Below, one piece after another: positions 1 through 11,812 of a stretch of DNA of 64,000 nucleotides. The first letter of the stretch is position 1. The number at the start of each line of letters is the position of its first letter. A model generated the notes under the pieces. It worked only from the letters and a program-made list of their open reading frames with translations. It was not told the origin of the DNA and searched no databases. The stretch lies in contig CAJNDS010000369.1 in NCBI GenBank assembly GCA_905221605.1, positions 252,501 through 316,500 of the forward strand, written 5' to 3'. The DNA comes from Symbiodinium natans. Taxonomy: Eukaryota > Sar > Dinophyceae > Suessiales > Symbiodiniaceae. The translations under genes were made by a program, and so were the position numbers.

Positions 1-1
1 C

Positions 2-79
2 TCAGACCTGCAGGATCGGAAGGAAAGATCTAAGCCGTCCAAAAGCCCGGTGCCTGAGGGTGTTCCTTCAGGGCCATGA
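2..79 (+). CDS. Possible 3'-terminal exon of a gene entering from the left
   Basis: The frame from position 2 is open for 25 codons (begins SDLQDRKERSKPSKSPVPEG) and ends at TGA 77-79, directly before the first TTTAGGG block. Composition is Lys/Ser/Pro-rich, like disordered tails elsewhere in this locus. The 5' part lies outside the window, so neither frame nor product can be confirmed. It could equally be an internal exon with a donor before the stop. Confidence 0.25.
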   Translation, partial: SDLQDRKERSKPSKSPVPEGVPSGP

Positions 80-319
80 AGAGTTTAGAGTTTAGGGTTT
101 AGGGTTTAGGGTTTAGGGTTTAGGAGGCTAAGGGTTTAGGGTAGGGTCGGCGGCGTTGTTCGCGGCTGTGGGGATTTAGGGTTCAAAGGCTTTAAGGGCT
201 TTAGGGCAGGGTGTTCGCCCGAAGCCCTGAGCCGGCAACAGAACCCTACACCTCAAGCCCCCTAGACCCAAACCCTCCCAAACCCCACCTAAAGGTTTAA
301 CACGCAGACCTTAAGCGCC

Positions 320-411
320 CATATTCCCCCCTTATACTGGCAGTCCTTAGTAGGGATTATCGCACCCCCTAGCAAAATCCCTCTTAAGGACTGTTGGTAC
401 AAGGAGGCACA
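320..411. repeat. MITE-like inverted-repeat element, copy 1
   Basis: Left arm CTTATACTGGCAGTCCTTA (331-349) pairs with right arm TAAGGACTGTTGGTACAAG (385-403), with weaker complementarity outside. It belongs to a seven-copy family in this window (see 8311-8403 for the best copy). There is no coding capacity. It sits among telomere-like repeats, probably inside an intron. Confidence 0.75.
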
Positions 412-704
412 CCCCAACCCTGAAGCCCCTGAAGCCCTTAAACCTTCAGGTTGCAGGGGGTGTAGGGTTTAGGGTTTAGGGTTTAGGGTTTAGGGTTTAG
501 GGTTTAGGGTGTGGGGAGTTCTTCTGGCCATCTCCATACCTGGGTTCGGCTGCTGCAAGGAGGGAAAGCCAAACCCTAAACCCTCAACCCTGTAAACCCT
601 CAACCCGAAACCCTAGACCCTAACTCTAAACCCTAAACCCTCAACCCTAAACCCTAAACCGTAAACTCTAAACCCTAAACCCTACACCCTATGCTTCATC
701 CCAG

Positions 705-3700
705 GGCCTCCCCAGCCCACCTCAGCATCCCGCACCGAGGGCTGGAGTGGAAGAAGAGCCAGAAGCCTGCCCAGAAGGAGGCGGAGGATGGAGGCCCACT
801 CAGGTTCAGGGTTCAGGGTTTGGGGTTTAGGGTTTAGGGTTTAGGTTTTTGGGTTCTCTTAACCCCTTGGGGCAGAAGGGGCAATAGGGGTGTTATTCTT
901 GATGCACCCCATCTAAGCCCCAGAGACTTTCAAGACCCTTCAAGCCCTCGTGTTGGTAACCCTTTTTTTGGTAACCCTAACCCTAGGCCGCAAACCCTTA
1001 TCCCTAAACCTCCAACACTCCTAAGCCCTAAACCCCAAACCCTAGGTCGCAAACCCAAAGCATGACGCAGCCTTGTTGTTTTGAATGAGGAGCCCCCCCC
1101 CCCTCCCACAGCTACCTCTGTTTGCTACTTAGCCGAAGGCACTTACGCAAAGGAACGGACCCTCCACCCGCGCCAAGACCCCACACGGGAAGGGAATGCA
1201 TTCGCCCGTGGACACTTTGCCGTGACCCTAAACCCTAAACCCTAAACCCTAAACCCTAAACCCTAAACCCTGAACCCTAAACCCTAAATCCTAAACCCTA
1301 AACCCTAAACCCAAAACCTCAAAATGCCCAACCCTGAGCTCACAGCCGTAGACTCTAAATTCTAAAACCGAAGCCCTATCAAGAAACCCAGAACCCCAAA
1401 CTTTAAACCAGAAGCCCTAGACTTTAATGCCTGAAGCCTGAAGCCTGAAGCCTGAAGCCTGAAGCCTGAAGCCTGATTCCTGAAGCCCTCAGCCCTAAGC
1501 CCTAAGCCCTAAGCCCTAAGCCCTAAGCCCTAAGCCCTAAGCCCTAAGCCCTAAGCCCCAAGCCCTACGCCCTAAGCCCTACACCCTAAACCCTAAACCC
1601 TAAACCCCAAACCGTAAATCCTAAACCCCAAACCCTAAACCCTAAACCCTAAACCCTACATGGCAAGTCCTCGCTGCCCTTGAGGCTGTTCAAACACGCC
1701 ACGGCAAGAGCCGCCCCCCCCCACCCCAGCAACCTCCTTAGGAGAGCAGGGCATCCGGAGGGATAGGGGGGTTTGGGGGTTCAGGAGACAGGGTTTAAGG
1801 TTTAGGGTTTAGGGTCTAATTTGGGCAACTTCAGCCCTAAACGTGATGTGTTCGTTTTGCTTCGACTACTCAGAGTTCGAAACACGGGGCCCCGGCAATC
1901 TTGCTCAAACCCCCCGTCCGTAAACTCCGATCTTTCCCAAACGCCTCAGTCCCGCCGAACCTTTCTCTTCCCCGATTTTCGCGGGCGCGCCGACCTCCGC
2001 GGCGCCATGGATTCAAGCTGCTGCTGTGGCTGGGCCCGGCTGCTGGAGCTCTGGGGCGCAGCTTGGAGTGGGACAGCTGTTGGGGGGCTAAACCCCGAAA
2101 CCCCCCCAACACCCAAGCTCGAAGCCCTAAACCCTAAACCCTAAACCCTAAACCCTAAACCCTAAACCCTAAACCCTAAACCCTAAACCCTAAACCCGAA
2201 ACCCGAAACCCTCAACCCTAAACCCTGAACCCTGAACCCTGAACCCTGAACCCTAAACCCTAAACCCTAAACCCTACACCCCACACCCTTGAACCCTAGA
2301 CTCCTAGAGCCCCAAAAACAATGCACCCTAAGCCCACTAAAACAGCACACCCCAAACCCACTGCAAACCTTGAGGACCAGTGCTTGGGATGTTCCCTCTG
2401 ATTCTATCAGCTCCTTCATAGGGATTCTTGTAGCATCTACTACAAGCCCTATGAAGGACTGTTAGTGTAAGCCGTAAGCCCTAAAGTCCCCCCCCCCCCC
2501 CCCGGAGTCGCCACCTCTAAGGAACCCGCCCCACAAGAAGATCACAGCCCGCCGCCGGACCTGCAGTGGTGTGTGTCCTTTCCATTGTTTCTTTTCTTGC
2601 TCTTGCTCTTTCTATGTTATTATTCCTATTATTATTGTTATTGTTATTACTATTGTTCTAATTATTATCATATATGTATATATATATATAGTTTTTTGTT
2701 GGGGGGGGGGGTGGTCAGGATCTTCATGAAGTGTAGGGTGCAAGGGTTAGGTTGGGGTTTAGGGTTTAGGGTTTTCGGGTTTTGGGGGTCAGGGTTTAGG
2801 GTTCAGGGCAGCTCTTGTTTCTTATGACCTTGACTGGCTCTATTTGCCACGACCGAGAAGAGTTGCTACTTTGGAACGGTTCCAGGACAAGTTGAGTTGA
2901 GGGTTTGGGCTTGGGATTTAACCTAATCCTGAGGCCCAAGCATACGCAGCGCCCCGAAGCCTTCATCTTCACGCCGCCCCTAAAATTTAAGAGCCTCCGG
3001 CTCAAGCCGCCGACCCCACTGGAGCATAGTTGAAAGGTTTAAACGCGCTCGTCAGCTCAAAGGATGCCAAAAGTTGATTTGCTTGAGCCTCTGTGAAACG
3101 TTGGGGGGGGGTACGGGGTAGCACCAGGACCCAAACAGGAGCTGCCAGCAAGAAGGGTAGGGGGGGTAGGGGGGGGGGGGGGGTGGGGGGGTCGGGGGGG
3201 GGTCGGGGGGGTAGGGGGGGCTGCATACCCCCCCCTACCCCCCCCCCCCCCTCCCCGGATTTTGGAGGGAAGAGGGAGGTTTTCCCCCTTTTCCCATCCA
3301 ACACGCCGCCAGGGTCGGCGGACCCTAAACCCTAAACCCTAAACCCTAAACCCTAAACCCCAAACCCTAAACCCTAAACCCTAAACTCAAACCCTAAACC
3401 CTAAACCCTAAACACTAAACCCTAAACCCTAAACCTTGAACCCTGAACCCAAAACCCAACACCCTAAACCCTAAACCAACCCTTGAGCTCCGCCAAAGCC
3501 CGCGTCACTTCGCCCCCCCCGAAGCCCTAAACCCGAAACCCTAAACCCCCCTAAACCCTAAACCCTAAACCCTAAACCCTAAACCCTAAACCCTAAACCC
3601 TAAACCCTAAGCCCTAAACCCTAAACCCTAAACCCTAAACCCTAAACCCTAAACCCCCGAAACCCTAAAACCCTGCCGAGGCTGAAGGTGAATGTATCCC

Positions 3701-6658
3701 TGTTGAGCGGTCAAGAGCCGCGGTGCCCGCATTTACACATGGCGTTTTCCCAGTGAGGGTAGGGTTTCGGGGTTTAGGGTTTAGGGTTTAGGGCTTAGGA
3801 GGGTTAAGGGTTAAGGGTTTAGGGTTTAGGGCTAGGGTTTAGGGCTTAGGGTTTAAGTTTAGGGTTTAAAGTTGAGGGACTCTAGGTAGCTCGACCGGAA
3901 ATCCATTCTTGTGAGGCTCCCCAGACGTGAGAGGGGCTTAAACCCTGAATCCTAATCCCTAAATCCCAAACCCCTCACCCTAAACCCGAAACCCTGACAC
4001 CCTGAACCCTGAATCCTAATCCCTAAATCCCAAACCCTAAACCCTAAACACAACCCCGAACCCCAAGAAGCTGCCCTAACCTCTGAAACTCTAAACCTCC
4101 AAGCTTCTGGAGCCTAAAGCCTACATCTTACACCCCAAACCCTAGACCCGAAACCTCTCTGAGCCTCTAAACCTCTCCCTTAAACCCTATATCCTACACC
4201 CCTAAACCCTAAACCCTTAAACCCCTAAACCCTAGAACTTTAAAACCTAAATCTAGCCCGAAACCCTAACCCCGAAAGCTTACCTGAAAAATTCGAGGCT
4301 CTGCCATTTGGTGGTGGACCGCGCCTGCACTGTCGAGCTCTTGAAGTTTCTCCAGCCGCAAGGAGTTAGGGGTTCGGGTATAGTGTTTAGGGTTGCGGGT
4401 TTGGGGGTTTAGGCTTGTTTCGAGTTTAGGGTTTAGGCTTCGGGTGTAGGGGTTTAGGGTTTAGGGTTTAGGGGTTTAGGGTAGGGTTTTGGGGGTTTAG
4501 GGGTTTAGGACTGGTTTCGGGTTTAGGGTCCAGGGCTTGTGCTTTTCTTGATCCGGTCTTTGGTTGCTTTACGGGTTTTGGGGTTGTTTGTTCATGTCTT
4601 ACTTCATGTCATTGCGTTTAGGTTAGGGTGGCGTTTTGGAGGCTGTGGGTTTTTTTTCGGGGGGTGACTTAGGCTGGGTTTGCAGCAGGCTTTCTCAGTC
4701 ATTTTTTTTTTTTTTTGGGGGGGGGGGGGGGTAAAACTCTCGTCTATTGCCGAAGCCTGAACCCTAAAGCCTAAACCCTAAACCCTAAACCCTAAGACTT
4801 TCGGGTGCGGAGTTTGGGGGCTTGTTAGGGGCTTCTTGGGTGTGGAAGCTTCAGGTTTTGGGTTTAGATAGTTTTGGGTTTAGGGCTTAGGGGTAGCTAC
4901 TTGAGGGTTTAGGGTTCAGGTCGTTTAGGCTTCAGGGTTTAAGCCCTCTGCGCAATGTGACAAGCTCCAGCACCCCGACTGTGTCTAAACCCTATCAACA
5001 TCTAACCTTATAAACCCTACAAACCCTATAAACCCTAAACCCTCAACCCTGAAAGATGGGACCACCGATTATCTCTAGAGAGACTTGGTCTGGGGTTTCA
5101 GAGCTTTAGCTCGAGGGTTGTCGGGGAGGAGGGGATGGACCGTTGGGACAAGAGTCCTGTAAAAGGGGGGAACCTTTCGTAGAAACGGAACCGACCTTAT
5201 GAATCAGGTTGGGTTTAGGGTTTAGGGTTTGGGGTTTGGGGTTTAGGGTTTAGGGTTTAGGGTTAGAGGTTACTTTGCCAGTTTCCTGTGAGCCCACAAG
5301 GCACCGGATCCAAAGTGAGACCGACATCCCGCAGACGAGGCGGGTCGGATGCCAGTTGCTCTGAAGAAAAGTCCCCCCCACCACCCCTTCTGGTCCATAA
5401 ATCTTCCAGAAGCCCTAGACCCTAAACCCTAAACCCTATAACCTATAGTGCAAACATTGGACGACTTTTACGTGAAGATTTCTGCGACTTTACGTTTGAG
5501 TAAACCCCAAACCCATGAACCTCAAACCCAAACCCCAAACCGCCAAACACCCCAAACTTTCAAACCGCAAGCTCTCAAACCCTCAAACCCTCAAACCTTC
5601 AATCCCTCAAACCCCCAAACCCCCCAAACCCCCTTAAACCCCAAACACCCCCAACCCTGGCCCCCCCCTCTTCCCACAAACCGCCCCAGACCCTACACCC
5701 CCCCCCCCTCTCCACGCCCCTAAACCCTAAACCCTAAACCCTAAACCCTAACCCTAAACCCTAAACCCTAAACCCCAAACCCTAAACCCTAAACCCTAAA
5801 CCCTAAACCCTAAACCCTAAACCCTCTCCACGCCAGGCAGCACCTCCTGCACGCAGAGCAAACGTCGCCACTCCCCGAGACGGCCTCCTTGGAGCTGTTG
5901 GCGGAGGCGCGGCCCTGACCTCCCAAAGGTTTAGGGTTTAGGGTTTAGGGTTCAGGGTTTAGGGTTTAGGGTTTAGGGTTTAGGGTTTAGGGTTTAGGGT
6001 TCAGGGTTTAGGGGTTTCGGGTTTAGGGGTTAAGGGTGTAGGGTTTAGAAGCGCCCGAGCCCCTAAGCCTCTCGAATGCTTTAATCAGGCAACCCTGAGC
6101 CCTTGGCCACCGCCTGGGGCCTTTTATGTCAACTTGAAGGAGTTGGGTGGGGGCGGGGGGCTCGAGGATCCCCTGCTTTGGCTTTGAGGGCTTCTTTGGT
6201 GCCTAAGCCCTAAGCCCGAAACCCTGAGCCGGCTGCAGCCCTTCCGCGTGAGGCGGTGGGAGGGGAGAAGTTGGTGCAGCTGCAACTCATTCAGCCCTCC
6301 CGGACGCACGAACTGTCGGGTTTCGGGTTTCGGGTTGCGGGCTTTGGGTTCGAGGGCTTGGGGTTTCGGCTTTAGACGAAGCTGAAGACTACCTTCGGGA
6401 TGTGTTGCTTTGAGCCTTGTGTTTTGGGGTGTCAATGCTGGGCATGCGGCTGTTCGAGTGCCCCTTAACCCCAAATCCGAGACCCCTATATCCTCAACCC
6501 GAAGCCCCAAGCTCTGAACCCTGAACGCCTTCAACTCCCAGGTTGCTACTTTTCTAGCCGCCTGCAACTGCTCCAGTTGCTCGAACTCCCAGGTCGCACC
6601 GCCGCGCGAACTCTGACCGCCGCCCGCCAAAGGAGGATGGAACTGCCCCTTCGCCGCC
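705..6658 (+). CDS. Series of candidate exons, unknown protein(s), separated by telomere-repeat introns
   Basis: Short GC-rich open segments with plausible splice edges occur at 705-803 (contains HLSIPHRGLEWKKSQKPAQK; CAG|GT donor), about 1668-1717 (VLAALEAVQTRHGKS), 2506-2566 (VATSKEPAPQEDHSPPPDLQ), 3681-3752 (AEGECIPVERSRAAVPAF), 4298-4362 (LCHLVVDRACTVELLKFLQP, GA donor), 5837 to about 5915 (QHLLHAEQTSPLPETASLEL), 6239-6319 (LPREAVGGEKLVQLQLIQPS) and 6558-6658 (RLQLLQLLELPGRTAARTLT, acceptor cttttctag). Third-position GC is high in the chosen frames. Most lie where repeats switch from CCCTAAA to TTTAGGG. I cannot tell whether this is one gene or several, and I recognise no domain. The last exons may be the N-terminal part of the ankyrin gene that follows at 6960. 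The stretches between exons are telomere-like repeats, degenerate derivatives and poly-G/C tracts (for example 3150-3260). Confidence 0.35.
1430..1660. repeat. Variant telomere-like arrays: CCTGAAG, then CCCTAAG, then CCCTAAA
   Basis: Three neighbouring blocks are each homogeneous for a different heptamer: about seven CCTGAAG units (1430-1484), about ten CCCTAAG units (1490-1557) and CCCTAAA units (1575-1660). Block-wise homogenisation of variants implies local amplification by slippage or unequal exchange rather than simple decay of one array. Confidence 0.85.
2383..2473. repeat. MITE-like inverted-repeat element, copy 2
   Basis: Starts CTTGGGATGTTCCC and ends ACTGTTAGTGTAAG. Arms at 2400-2423 and 2447-2471 are complementary (TCCTTCATAGGG against CCCTATGAAGGA), with an inner CTTGTAG/CTACTACAAG pairing. 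Same family as 8311-8403; lies in a repeat-rich intron. Confidence 0.7.
3323..3665. repeat. CCCTAAA telomere-like array, interrupted
   Basis: Mostly CCCTAAA with scattered variants (CCCCAAA, CCTTGAA) and one GC-rich interruption at 3475-3535. It ends just before a candidate exon at 3681, and TTTAGGG-sense repeats begin after that exon at 3768. This is the usual polarity around exons in this window. Confidence 0.9.
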
Positions 6659-6959
6659 GTTTAGGGTTCAGGGTTCAGGGCTGAGGGTTTAGGGTTTAGG
6701 GTCGAGCGTTCAGGGTTTAGGGTTTAGGGTTTAGGGTTCAGGGGCGTGGCGGGCAGGGCTTCGGGGTTCTAGAGCTTATAGTAAACTCCCAAAAGTTGGA
6801 GCATCATTGTCCTCATACCCCCAAGAGGCTTCCTAAAGGGAATCCCAGCACTAGTCGCCCTTAAACCATGCTCCGACTTCATGGAGTCTACTGTGGGTGG
6901 TTAGGGGGTTTTGTTTTGCAGCGCGCATTTTGATTTGAGCAAGCACCTGCGGCGCTCAG

Positions 6960-9900
6960 GTTCTGCGCAGGGCCATCGCGAACCATGACGTGGAGCAGCT
7001 CCTGGGTTCGTGTTAAGAGTTTAGGGTTTAGGGTTAAGGGTTTAGGGTTTAGGGTTTAGGGTTTAGGGTTTAGGGTTTAGGGTTTAGGGTTTAGGGTGTA
7101 GGATTTAGGGTCTAGGGTTTCAAGGTGCAGATGCCCATATGATGGACATCTAGTACATGGCAGGCAGAACAGCAAGCCAGGTGTTTGGACCTTCTCTCCT
7201 TGGAAGACCTGCCAGGCGGGGCGGGGGGGGTGGGGGAAGACTTTCCTCTAATTCCTAAGCCCTAAGCCCTAAACCCCAAAAGACCGAAACGGCCCAAGGC
7301 CACTACTTGACTTGCTCAGTCAGGAAGTCCTCTCTCAAGCCCAAAGTGGGCTTGCTCAGGCATGTTCACAAGCAACGTCCTCCACACAAGTACTCGATGT
7401 TGTCACTTTCTGTTCTGCAGTCTAAACCCTAAATCCTCAACCCTGAACCCTACACAAGCTTTGGGCGGTGGAAGCATGTCGGGCCCTGCACTGCAGGTAT
7501 CAACGACAAGGACGCGCCAGCAACATGTTAGGGAGTTGAGCTAGGTTGTTGTTGTTGGGGTTTAGCGTTTAGGGTTCAAGGGTTGAAGGGTTTCAGGGCC
7601 GTAGGGGTTTAGGGTTTTTGGGTTTTGGGGTTCTAGGGGGGTGTTAGACGTTAGAGCTTAAGGGTTCGGGCCCCAGTTCGGGCTGTTGGTTATTGCGGGG
7701 TTTCGGGTGTCGTTTCGGAGGAGGGATGAGGGCTGGAGCGTGGAGCCCCAAAGCCTCCAACCCCCCCCCCCCCCCGCCCCCCCAACAGTCCCCTAAATCC
7801 CCCGCCAAAAACCTTGAAGCCCCACAGCCCGAAACTCGAAGCAATGTACCCCTAAACCCTAAACCCAAAACCCTAAACCTACCAAGCCCTAAACCCTGAA
7901 CGCAAGAACCCAACAGTCTCTCTCGGCAGGATTCCAACGACTGGACCCTTCTCCACCATGCAGCCTGGTGTGGGCTGAAGGAGGCGCCCCGCACTTGGGG
8001 TTTTAGGGTTTAGACGGTTTAGGGTTTGGGGTTTAGGGTTTAGGGTTTAGGTTGTAGGAGGGTGTTTGGGATTTTTTAGGGTTTAGGGTTTTCGGTTTAG
8101 GGCGTTTGGGATTTTAGGATTTGGGTTTTTGGGTTGAGGGCGTCAGGGACTTTGGGGTTTTGGGGTTTAGGGTTTAGGTTTCAGGGTTCAGGGTGTTTGA
8201 GATTCTAGGTAGCTCTGGCAAGCCCGAACAGTCTGAATGGTCGGAGACCAAAAGCCTGAAAACCCAAAGCCCCTAAAACCCTAAAACCCTAAAGCCTGAA
8301 CCCCTAAACCCTGGGATGTTTCCCCTTATACTAGCAGTCCTGAAAAAAGGGATTGTAGTACAATCCCAATCAAGGACTGTTAGTATAAGGGGGAATATCC
8401 CAGCCTAAACCCCTAAGCCTCTAAACGCCTAAACGCCTCAACCCTAGACCCTAAACCCTAAACCCTAAACCCTAAACCCTAAACCCTAAACCCTAAACCC
8501 TAAACCCTAAACCCTAAACCCTAAACTGAGTGAGCCCGGGGCCGTCGAGCAGGACGAACGCGCCGAAGCCGCCAGGCGAGGCCGCTCCGGAGCCAGAAGC
8601 CCTTCGGCGGGCGACGGAGCTCCAGTCCCGCAGACAGCTGCGGGCTGTGCGGTGGACCCGGCAGGTCGCTGGCGAGAAACCCGTCAGGTCGCCCTAGAAT
8701 GAGATACCCCAAACCTTCGGGTAAAACATCGCAACCTCCTGCGCGTGCCCGTGCCGGAGGCCCCTGCCTGGCAGGCCCCTGCCTGGGAGGCCCCTGATTG
8801 GGAAGGGGGGCCTGGGAGGGACCTGGCTGGGTTCCCCTGCCTGCCTGGGAGGCCCCTGCCTGGGAGCCAGAGGCCCCTGCCTGGGAGGCCCCTGCCTGGG
8901 AGGGTTTGGGAGTCCCTGTTTGGGAGGCCCCTCTGCAGGCCTTTGAGACCCCTGTCTGCAAGGCCCTGCCTGGAATGCCCCTGCCTGGCTCTGCCTGGAA
9001 GCCCCTGCCTGGGAGGCTCCTGCCTGGGAGGCCCTGTCTGAGAGGGGCTGGCCCCTGCCTAGGAGGCCCCTGCCTTGGAGGCCCCTGCACGGGTCCTGTG
9101 AATGGAGGCTCCTGCTTGCTGCCTGAGGCCCCTGCCTGGGAGGCCCCTGCCTGGGAGGCCAAGGCCCCTGCCTAAAAGATATGGGGGGTCGCTGCCTGAG
9201 AGAGGTGTTGGGAGGCCCCTGTCTGCCTGGGAGCTGCCTGGGAGCCCCTTGCCTGGGAGGCCTGGAAGGCCCCTGCCTGGGACCCCCTGCCTGGGAGCCC
9301 TGTCTGGCCTGGCTTTGCTCCTGGCTTTGCTCTGAGGATTTTTGCAAGGGATCCAGATCCCCAGCCAGGACGCAGCATGCAAGGGCGAAGGCGGCAGCCA
9401 GCCCCAAGCCCAAACCTTCGGGTTTAGTTTTAGAAAAACTTGCTGGGAGGCTGTGGCCCCCTGCCTGGGACTGGATCTGCTTACCCTGCCTGAAAAACAG
9501 GCCTTGGCCTGAGGTGCCTGGCCCTTTCAAGCTAGGGATCCAGATCCCCAACAAGACGCAGCATCACCAAGGGCGAAGGCGGCAGCCAGCCCCAAGCCCA
9601 AACCTTTGGGTTTTTCACTTTTAAAATGATTCACAAGGCCACCACGACTCCAACAAGGTCCAGCTGCAGCATCAGCGAAAGCGAAGGCAGCAGCAACCGC
9701 CCATCCCACCCCTTTGACTTCAGGGCGCGAAGGCGGCAGCCTCGAATGAGGCAAACTTCTGATTTCACGCCCTTCCAAGCAAGTTTTCCAACCCCCGCCC
9801 AACATGCAGCATCACAGAGCGAAGGCGGCAGCCAACCCCAAGCCCAAACCTCTGACTTTTGGCTCTCCCAGCAGCCCTCGACTGATAGACATCTCCCTTG

Positions 9901-11812
9901 CAATGCCTAGGGGCTGCGAGCTTCAGGGTAGTTGATCGGCATCGATGCCGAGCTTCTAAACCCAACCAATAGACAAGAGAAAAATTTCAAAAGCACGATC
10001 AGAGTTCAAAAGAACCCTAAACCCGTAGAGGTTAAGGCGAGGGTGGAGCGCCAGCGGGGGTGGGTTTATGCAACTCGGGGCGCGCGCCTGGGTGCTTTCA
10101 GCACCAGCGCGCCCACTCATTGAGACACCCTAAACCCTAAACCCTAAACCCTAAACCCTAAACCCTAAACCCTAAACCCTAAACCCTAAACCCTAAACCC
10201 TAAACCCTAAACCCTAAACCCTAAACCCTAAAAGCCTGAACCCCTGAACCTCTAAACGCCTCAACCCTGGCGAGAGAAGAGGTGTGCGAGTGCATCCTGG
10301 AGCGTGGCGACTTCCGGGAAGCCGACGCCCACGACCTCTCCGGGCTCACGGCTGCCCGGCTCTGGGGTCCTTTGTTTTTGGGTTCAGGGTTTAGGGGGTT
10401 TGGGGTTTAGGGTTTAGGGTTTAGGGTTTAGTGCTTAGGGCTCAGGGCTTAGGGTTTAGTTTAGGGTTTAGGGTTTCGGGTTTCAGGCCCGCGCGCAAAC
10501 CCCGAAATCTAAAAACCCTCAGCGCCCAAGCGCCCAAGGCCCTCCACTGTGCGGCCAGCCGGGGACACCTCGGGGCTGCTCTCGTCCTCGTCGGCAGCGA
10601 CGCGTTCACGGCCCGGGAGGGTCTAGACGGTCTTTGGTTTAGGGTGAGAGGGGTGAGTAAAGGTTGTAGGGCTTTGTTGGGGTTTAGGGGGTCTGAGGTC
10701 TAGGGGAGAGAGGGTTTCGGCTTTAGCAAGTTCAAGGTTTAGAGCTCAGGCTAGACGGTCTTTGGTTTAGAGCGTTTAAAAGTTCACAAAGAGAGTTTAG
10801 GAGGCTTGGGGGTTCAGGAGTTTCGGGCTTCGGGTTCAGATGGTTTAGAGAGTTCGGGGTTAGGGTTTGCACTTGGTTTTTGCGCGCTGCTCAATGTCGT
10901 GATCTAGATTGGAAGACCTTGGCCTTGATCCCCAAACACAAAAGCCCTAGACAAAGCGCGCGTTTCGTTGGGGGAGGGGGGGAGGGTTCGGGCGCAATGC
11001 TTTGGATTGAAACTCCTCGCGTTTACCCCGGGGTGGGATTAGGAATTTTGCTCCTCTGCCCGTTCAGGTGGTCAACTCCGCCTATGCCCAGATCGATCGC
11101 AACGGCGGCCTGCTTGGAAGCCTACCTAGGAGTTGAGGGTCTCGGGATGATGTTGCAGGGGGGTTTGGGGTTTCGGTTAGGGAAGCCTAGCTAGGATGCG
11201 GCTGTGGGTTGACCAGAGATCCGCAAGGAGGCGGGGCTGCCATAGGTTTGGGATGGAGTTTGGGAACGCATCTCGACATGGAGTTTGAACAGCAGCACAC
11301 AATTCGCATTGTGGCCCTCATGCACCACAACGGTGGTATCATCGGCGTTGACGCATGTCGGGCATGCCCATCGCTTCGCAACATGTGATGCCGGTACTTG
11401 GCTGTGATCTGAAGCTGTTTATCTCACAGGCTGGTCGTGCTTTGCCTAGATACATCCAGTTTACTTCGAGCCCCGGTATGTCGCCTGCCCACCTTCATCG
11501 CAACCCTCCCCGCATGGTCGCGTCCGTTCTGCGACGCTTCCCAGCCCGCGACTCTAGATGAAGCATGCTTGGGGCTTCAAGCGGCAGGGGATGGTCGCTA
11601 CAAGCTGTCAGAATGACACCTTAAGCCCTGGAGTCTTGCGCAAACCTCAACCCCTAAAACCCTAAAGCCTCACCCTAAACCCTAAACCCTAAACCCGAAA
11701 ACCCTAACCCCTAAAACCCTAAAGCCTCAACCCCAGGCGTGGGCTGGAGTGCGCGCGACATTGCCGCCACCTGCCTGAGGGAATATCCCCCTCCTCTCGT
11801 TCTCCGGGAAGG
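6960..11812 (+). CDS. Multi-exon ankyrin-repeat protein
   Basis: Exons that splice into continuous ankyrin sequence: 6960-7005 (LRRAIANHDVEQLLG, GT donor), 7497-7513 (INDKD, GC donor), 7930 to about 7993 (DSNDWTLLHHAAWCGLKEAP). Joined they read as one ankyrin unit with the WTLLHHAAW core. Further exons: 8531-8664 (EPEALRRATELQSRRQLRAV, CAG|GT donor), 10270-10366 (EVCECILERGDFREADAHDL, then SGLTAARLW), 10531-10620 (ALHCAASRGHLGAALVLVGS), about 11067-11130 (TPPMPRSIATAACLEAYLG) and 11737-11812 (GWSARDIAATCLREYPPPL). Phases of the 7005/7497/7930 and 10366/10531 junctions agree. Ankyrin repeats are protein-binding scaffolds; no catalytic domain is visible. Introns carry inverted telomere-like repeats, a MITE copy and a minisatellite. 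The start codon is not identified and the 3' end is approximate. The first three exons and 10270-10620 are the most certain. Confidence 0.6.
8311..8403. repeat. MITE-like inverted-repeat element, copy 3 (best preserved)
   Basis: 93 bp, nearly a full palindrome. It begins CTGGGATGTTTCCCCTTATA and its end is the near-exact reverse complement (TATAAGGGGGAATATCCCAG). The arm core is CTTATACTAGCAGTCCT against AGGACTGTTAGTATAAG around a short AT loop (GATTGTAGTACAATC). Too short to code; it looks like a non-autonomous foldback element. Lies in an ankyrin-gene intron just before a CCCTAAA array. Confidence 0.85.
8757..9330. repeat. GC-rich minisatellite, ~15-bp unit
   Basis: Diverged tandem copies of CCTGCCTGGGAGGCC. 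The period is a multiple of three, so long low-complexity reading frames exist on both strands (QAGAS-type and LPGRP-type peptides), but no complete gene is evident. It lies in the intron between ankyrin exons ending at 8664 and starting at 10270. Confidence 0.85.
9345..9870. repeat. Longer degenerate repeat following the minisatellite
   Basis: A segment GCAGCAT..AAGGGCGAAGGCGGCAGCCAGCC..AAGCCCAAACC recurs at about 9370-9425, 9555-9615 and 9800-9862, with a weaker copy at 9668-9750. Two copies are preceded by GGATCCAGATCCCCA. Nothing coding is recognised. The following 9880-10120 is unique sequence without a recognised gene. Confidence 0.65.
10127..10230. repeat. CCCTAAA array at the 3' end of an ankyrin-gene intron
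   Basis: About 14 near-perfect units preceding the ankyrin exon at 10270. TTTAGGG-sense repeats follow the exon from about 10386. Confidence 0.95.
11190..11580 (+). other. Unique block without telomere repeats, possible coding remnant
   Basis: This ~390-bp stretch lacks the heptamer repeats that surround it. Two overlapping + frames are open. One, after a possible acceptor at about 11219, contains GTHLDMEFEQQHTIRIVALM and stops at TGA about 11384. The other, 11355-11561, starts at ATG (MSGMPIASQHVMPVL). I recognise neither. It may be an exon of the ankyrin gene, a degenerate inserted gene, or intron sequence. Confidence 0.3.

Noticed and set aside
1-700. Chromosome end because of telomere repeats at the left edge
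   Set aside because: Similar and longer arrays occur throughout the window in both orientations, and the arrays at the edge are interrupted and mixed with MITE and coding-like sequence.
4284-4360. Minus-strand exon with a good GTAAGC-like donor
   Set aside because: The + strand frame across the same bases has higher third-position GC and matches the orientation of all neighbours.
6124-6630. Minus-strand frame of 168 codons
   Set aside because: Mostly degenerate telomere-repeat translation; the + strand has two better exons (6239-6319 and 6558-6658) in this interval.
8531-8702. Terminal exon ending at TGA 8700-8702
   Set aside because: An alternative frame with higher third-position GC ends at a CAG|GT donor at 8664, and ankyrin exons continue at 10270; I prefer the internal-exon reading.
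8521-9624. Long open frames on both strands (up to 286 codons, minus strand)
   Set aside because: They are by-products of the 15-bp GC-rich minisatellite, whose period is a multiple of three. Sequence is low-complexity and the region is an intron between ankyrin exons.
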